A stretch of 24,856 nt of DNA from JBKHBQ01 sp046542305 (GTDB taxonomy: Bacteria > Bacteroidota > Bacteroidia > Bacteroidales > 4484-276): NCBI GenBank assembly GCA_046542305.1, contig JBKHBQ010000024.1:1-24856 (forward strand). Reading direction: 5' to 3'. Below are positions 23,206 to 24,856 of the stretch, in pieces (position 1 is the first letter of the stretch; the number at the start of each line of letters is the position of its first letter). The translations under genes and the position numbers were made by a program. The notes below the pieces were generated by a model. It saw only the letters and a list, made by a program, of their open reading frames with translations. It was not told the origin of the DNA and made no database searches.

Positions 23206-24378
23206 TTATTCGTATTCAAAAGTACCTGACTCCGAAACTATCGTGAGTCGCTTTCGGCCGGAATCTTCTACACGTCCAACGATCCTGGCATCCACGTTGA
23301 ATGATCCGGAGATCCTGACCAGGTCATCAGCGATTTCCTCGGGAACGTACAGTTCCATGCGGTGTCCCATGTTGAAAACCTGGTACATTTCCTTCCATTC
23401 GGTACCCGATTCTTCCCTGATCATGTGGAACAGCGGCGGAATTTCGAAGAGGTTATCCTTAACTATATGCAGTTTATCGATAAAATGCAGAATTTTGGTC
23501 TGAGCCCCGCCACTGCAGTGAACCATGCCGTGGATTTGCTTCCGGTAATCGCGGAGAATCCTGTAAACAACAGGTGCATAGGTGCGGGTAGGGGAGAGTA
23601 CGAGTTTGCCGGCATTCACATCCGGAACTTCAGTAGGTGAGGTGAGTGATAAATTTCCGCTGTAAACCAGTTCGTCGGGTACCTGCGGGTCGTAACTTTC
23701 GGGATAATGTTCAGCAAGGTATTTGCCGAACACATCATGGCGTGCCGAGGTCAGTCCGTTGCTGCCCATGCCTCCGTTGTATGCAGATTCATAACTTGCC
23801 TTACCAAAGGATGCCAGCCCGACGATTACGTCTCCCGCACGAATGTTTTGGTTATCGATCACCTCATCGCGTTTCATGCGTGTGGTTACTGTGGAGTCTA
23901 CAATGATCGTGCGCACCAGGTCTCCCACATCGGCCGTTTCGCCGCCAGTGCTGAAAATGTTTATGCCATGTTGGCGCATCTGTTGCACAAACTCCTCAGT
24001 ACCATTGATGATTTCCGAGATCACTTCGCCGGGAATCAGGTTTTTGTTCCGACCGATGGTGGATGAAAGCAGGATGGTTCCGTTAGCGCCCACGCAAAGC
24101 AGGTCGTCGAGGTTCATCACGATGGCATCCTGAGCAATTCCGCGCCAGACAGACAGGTCGCCGGTTTCTTTCCAGTACAGGTAAGCCAGCGACGATTTGG
24201 TGCCGGCACCGTCGGCATGCATAATGTTGCAATATGCCGGATCGCCGCCCAAAAGATCGGGCATGATTTTGCAAAAGGCCTTGGGATAAAGCCCCTTGTC
24301 GATATGTTTTATTGCCTGATGGACATCTTCCTTGCTGGCCGAAACGCCACGCCGGTTGTACTTCGATTGTGAAGCCAT
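23206..24378 (-). CDS. purM: Phosphoribosylformylglycinamidine cyclo-ligase (AIR synthase)
   Basis: A 390-residue PurM-family protein. The ATP-site motif is MHADGAGTKSSLAYLYW (53-69), followed by RGIAQDAIVMNLDDLLCVGA (79-98) and FSTGGETADVGDLVRT (142-157); the C-terminal half has GMVHCSGGAQTKILHF and YQVFNMGHRMELYVP, where the last replaces the usual FNMGIGM. It closes the imidazole ring of FGAM to give AIR in purine synthesis. Bacteroidetes PurM proteins are longer than the 345-residue E. coli enzyme and diverge from it, so this form is expected. Other purM-like paralogues (PurL, SelD, HypE, ThiL) lack this combination. It diverges from recQ. Confidence 0.88.
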   Translation of the reverse strand: MASQSKYNRRGVSASKEDVHQAIKHIDKGLYPKAFCKIMPDLLGGDPAYCNIMHADGAGTKSSLAYLYWKETGDLSVWRGIAQDAIVMNLDDLLCVGANGTILLSSTIGRNKNLIPGEVISEIINGTEEFVQQMRQHGINIFSTGGETADVGDLVRTIIVDSTVTTRMKRDEVIDNQNIRAGDVIVGLASFGKASYESAYNGGMGSNGLTSARHDVFGKYLAEHYPESYDPQVPDELVYSGNLSLTSPTEVPDVNAGKLVLSPTRTYAPVVYRILRDYRKQIHGMVHCSGGAQTKILHFIDKLHIVKDNLFEIPPLFHMIREESGTEWKEMYQVFNMGHRMELYVPEEIADDLVRISGSFNVDARIVGRVEDSGRKRLTIVSESGTFEYE

Positions 24379-24392
24379 GGTGGTTTTTTCTG

Positions 24393-24400
24393 CAAACTTA
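24393..24400 (-). promoter_or_regulatory. Candidate -7 box for purM
   Basis: The minus strand reads TAAGTTTG, a perfect TAnnTTTG, only 14 bases before the purM ATG, so the leader would be very short. No good -33 element is visible. Confidence 0.35.
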
Positions 24401-24480
24401 AGGCATTTTAACGTAATCGTGGAAATGGTGCACCTGCAAACTCCATTTTATTCGTATTTTCGTCAGGTAACACAAATGAC

Positions 24481-24856
24481 ATGGATATTCAGCAAATCCT
24501 CGTAAAAAACTGGGGCTACTCGCACTTCAGGCCTATGCAGGAGGAGATTATCACCTCGGTGCTCGAAGGTCGCGATACCCTGGCGCTGCTCCCCACGGGG
24601 GGTGGGAAATCGCTGTGCTATCAGGTTCCGGCGATGGCCAGGGATGGCGTTTGCCTGGTTATTTCGCCGCTCATTGCGCTGATGAAGGATCAGGTGGACC
24701 GGCTTAAAAAGACCGGAATCAAGGCTTTTGCAATCTATTCCGGCATGCGGCCCGGTGAGGTGGAGGTGGCGCTGAACAATGCCATGTACGGTGAGGCCAA
24801 ATTTCTGTACGTTTCGCCCGAGCGGCTGGCTACGCCTGTATTCAGGGAATCGATGC
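24481..24856 (+). CDS. recQ: RecQ-family ATP-dependent DNA helicase (3' partial)
   Basis: The gene starts at ATG 24481 (MDIQQILVKNWGYSHFRPMQ) and runs off the window after 125 codons. Visible motifs are motif 0 (WGYSHFRPMQEEII), Walker A (LLPTGGGKSLCYQVP), motif Ia (VISPLIALMKDQVDRL) and the following FLYVSPERL. The DEAH box and the RQC and HRDC domains would lie beyond the end. RecQ unwinds DNA 3' to 5' during recombination and fork repair. A length-based choice between full RecQ and a short RecQ-like helicase cannot be made here. No perfect promoter box is seen in the 102 bp shared with purM. Confidence 0.93.
   Translation, partial: MDIQQILVKNWGYSHFRPMQEEIITSVLEGRDTLALLPTGGGKSLCYQVPAMARDGVCLVISPLIALMKDQVDRLKKTGIKAFAIYSGMRPGEVEVALNNAMYGEAKFLYVSPERLATPVFRESM

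Noticed and set aside
22800..23219. A minus-strand frame of 139 codons with HSFIHSFIH repeats
   Set aside because: It is the complement of the ATGA repeat joined to the antisense of the kinase 3' end. It crosses a terminator and has no recognisable domain.

Overview
The window looks like a chromosomal piece of a member of the Bacteroidetes, probably class Bacteroidia; I cannot place it to genus. The evidence is a type IX secretion C-terminal sorting domain on the first protein, a T9SS plug-type protein (DUF5103), a DUF4199 protein, and repeated TAnnTTTG promoter boxes, which are the -7 element of this phylum, with little Shine-Dalgarno signal. There is no phage, insertion sequence, CRISPR array or tRNA gene that I can see.

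Layout. Bases 1-3690 (+ strand) hold the 3' part of a secreted surface protein and a T9SS plug protein, each followed by a strong terminator. 3691-4863 (-) is an exported C1-family cysteine peptidase. 5082-14591 (-) is a long co-directional block, in transcription order: DUF4199 membrane protein, GT2 glycosyltransferase, GT4-type glycosyltransferase, heptose-7-phosphate kinase (hddA), a 240-bp octamer repeat array, a ClC chloride channel/transporter, phosphoheptose isomerase (gmhA), heptose-1-phosphate guanylyltransferase (hddC), heptose bisphosphate phosphatase (gmhB) and a sodium:solute symporter. The four heptose enzymes make up the whole route from sedoheptulose-7-phosphate to GDP-D-glycero-alpha-D-manno-heptose, and the two glycosyltransferases upstream are plausible users of it for surface glycan. 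14706-14802 (+) is the small SRP RNA, transcribed divergently from DUF4199. 14902-19774 (-) holds a TPR protein, a DnaQ-like exonuclease with a DUF3820 tail, a 2-oxo acid dehydrogenase E2 and a GT2 fused to a sugar-transferase-like half. A universal stress protein (-) and a cytoplasmic PAS-PAS-GAF histidine kinase (+) diverge from 20737-20936. purM (-) and the start of recQ (+, cut by the window end) close the window.

The most unusual items are: (1) a degenerate but strictly in-phase 8-bp tandem array (about 30 units, no indels) between hddA and the ClC gene, with a higher-order pattern of unit types and, on the transcribed strand, many short AUG-NNN-UAA or TAATG elements; (2) the GT2/GT4 junction, where the GT2 gene has a Q/K/R/P-rich tail of about 110 codons and the GT4 gene has no start codon where its conserved domain begins, its frame staying open through the whole tail; (3) an (ATGA)7 microsatellite between the histidine kinase and its terminator; and (4) loss of typical residues in two proteins, the GmhB zinc loop and the ClC internal proton glutamate. 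Everything else resembles ordinary core or accessory genome of this phylum.
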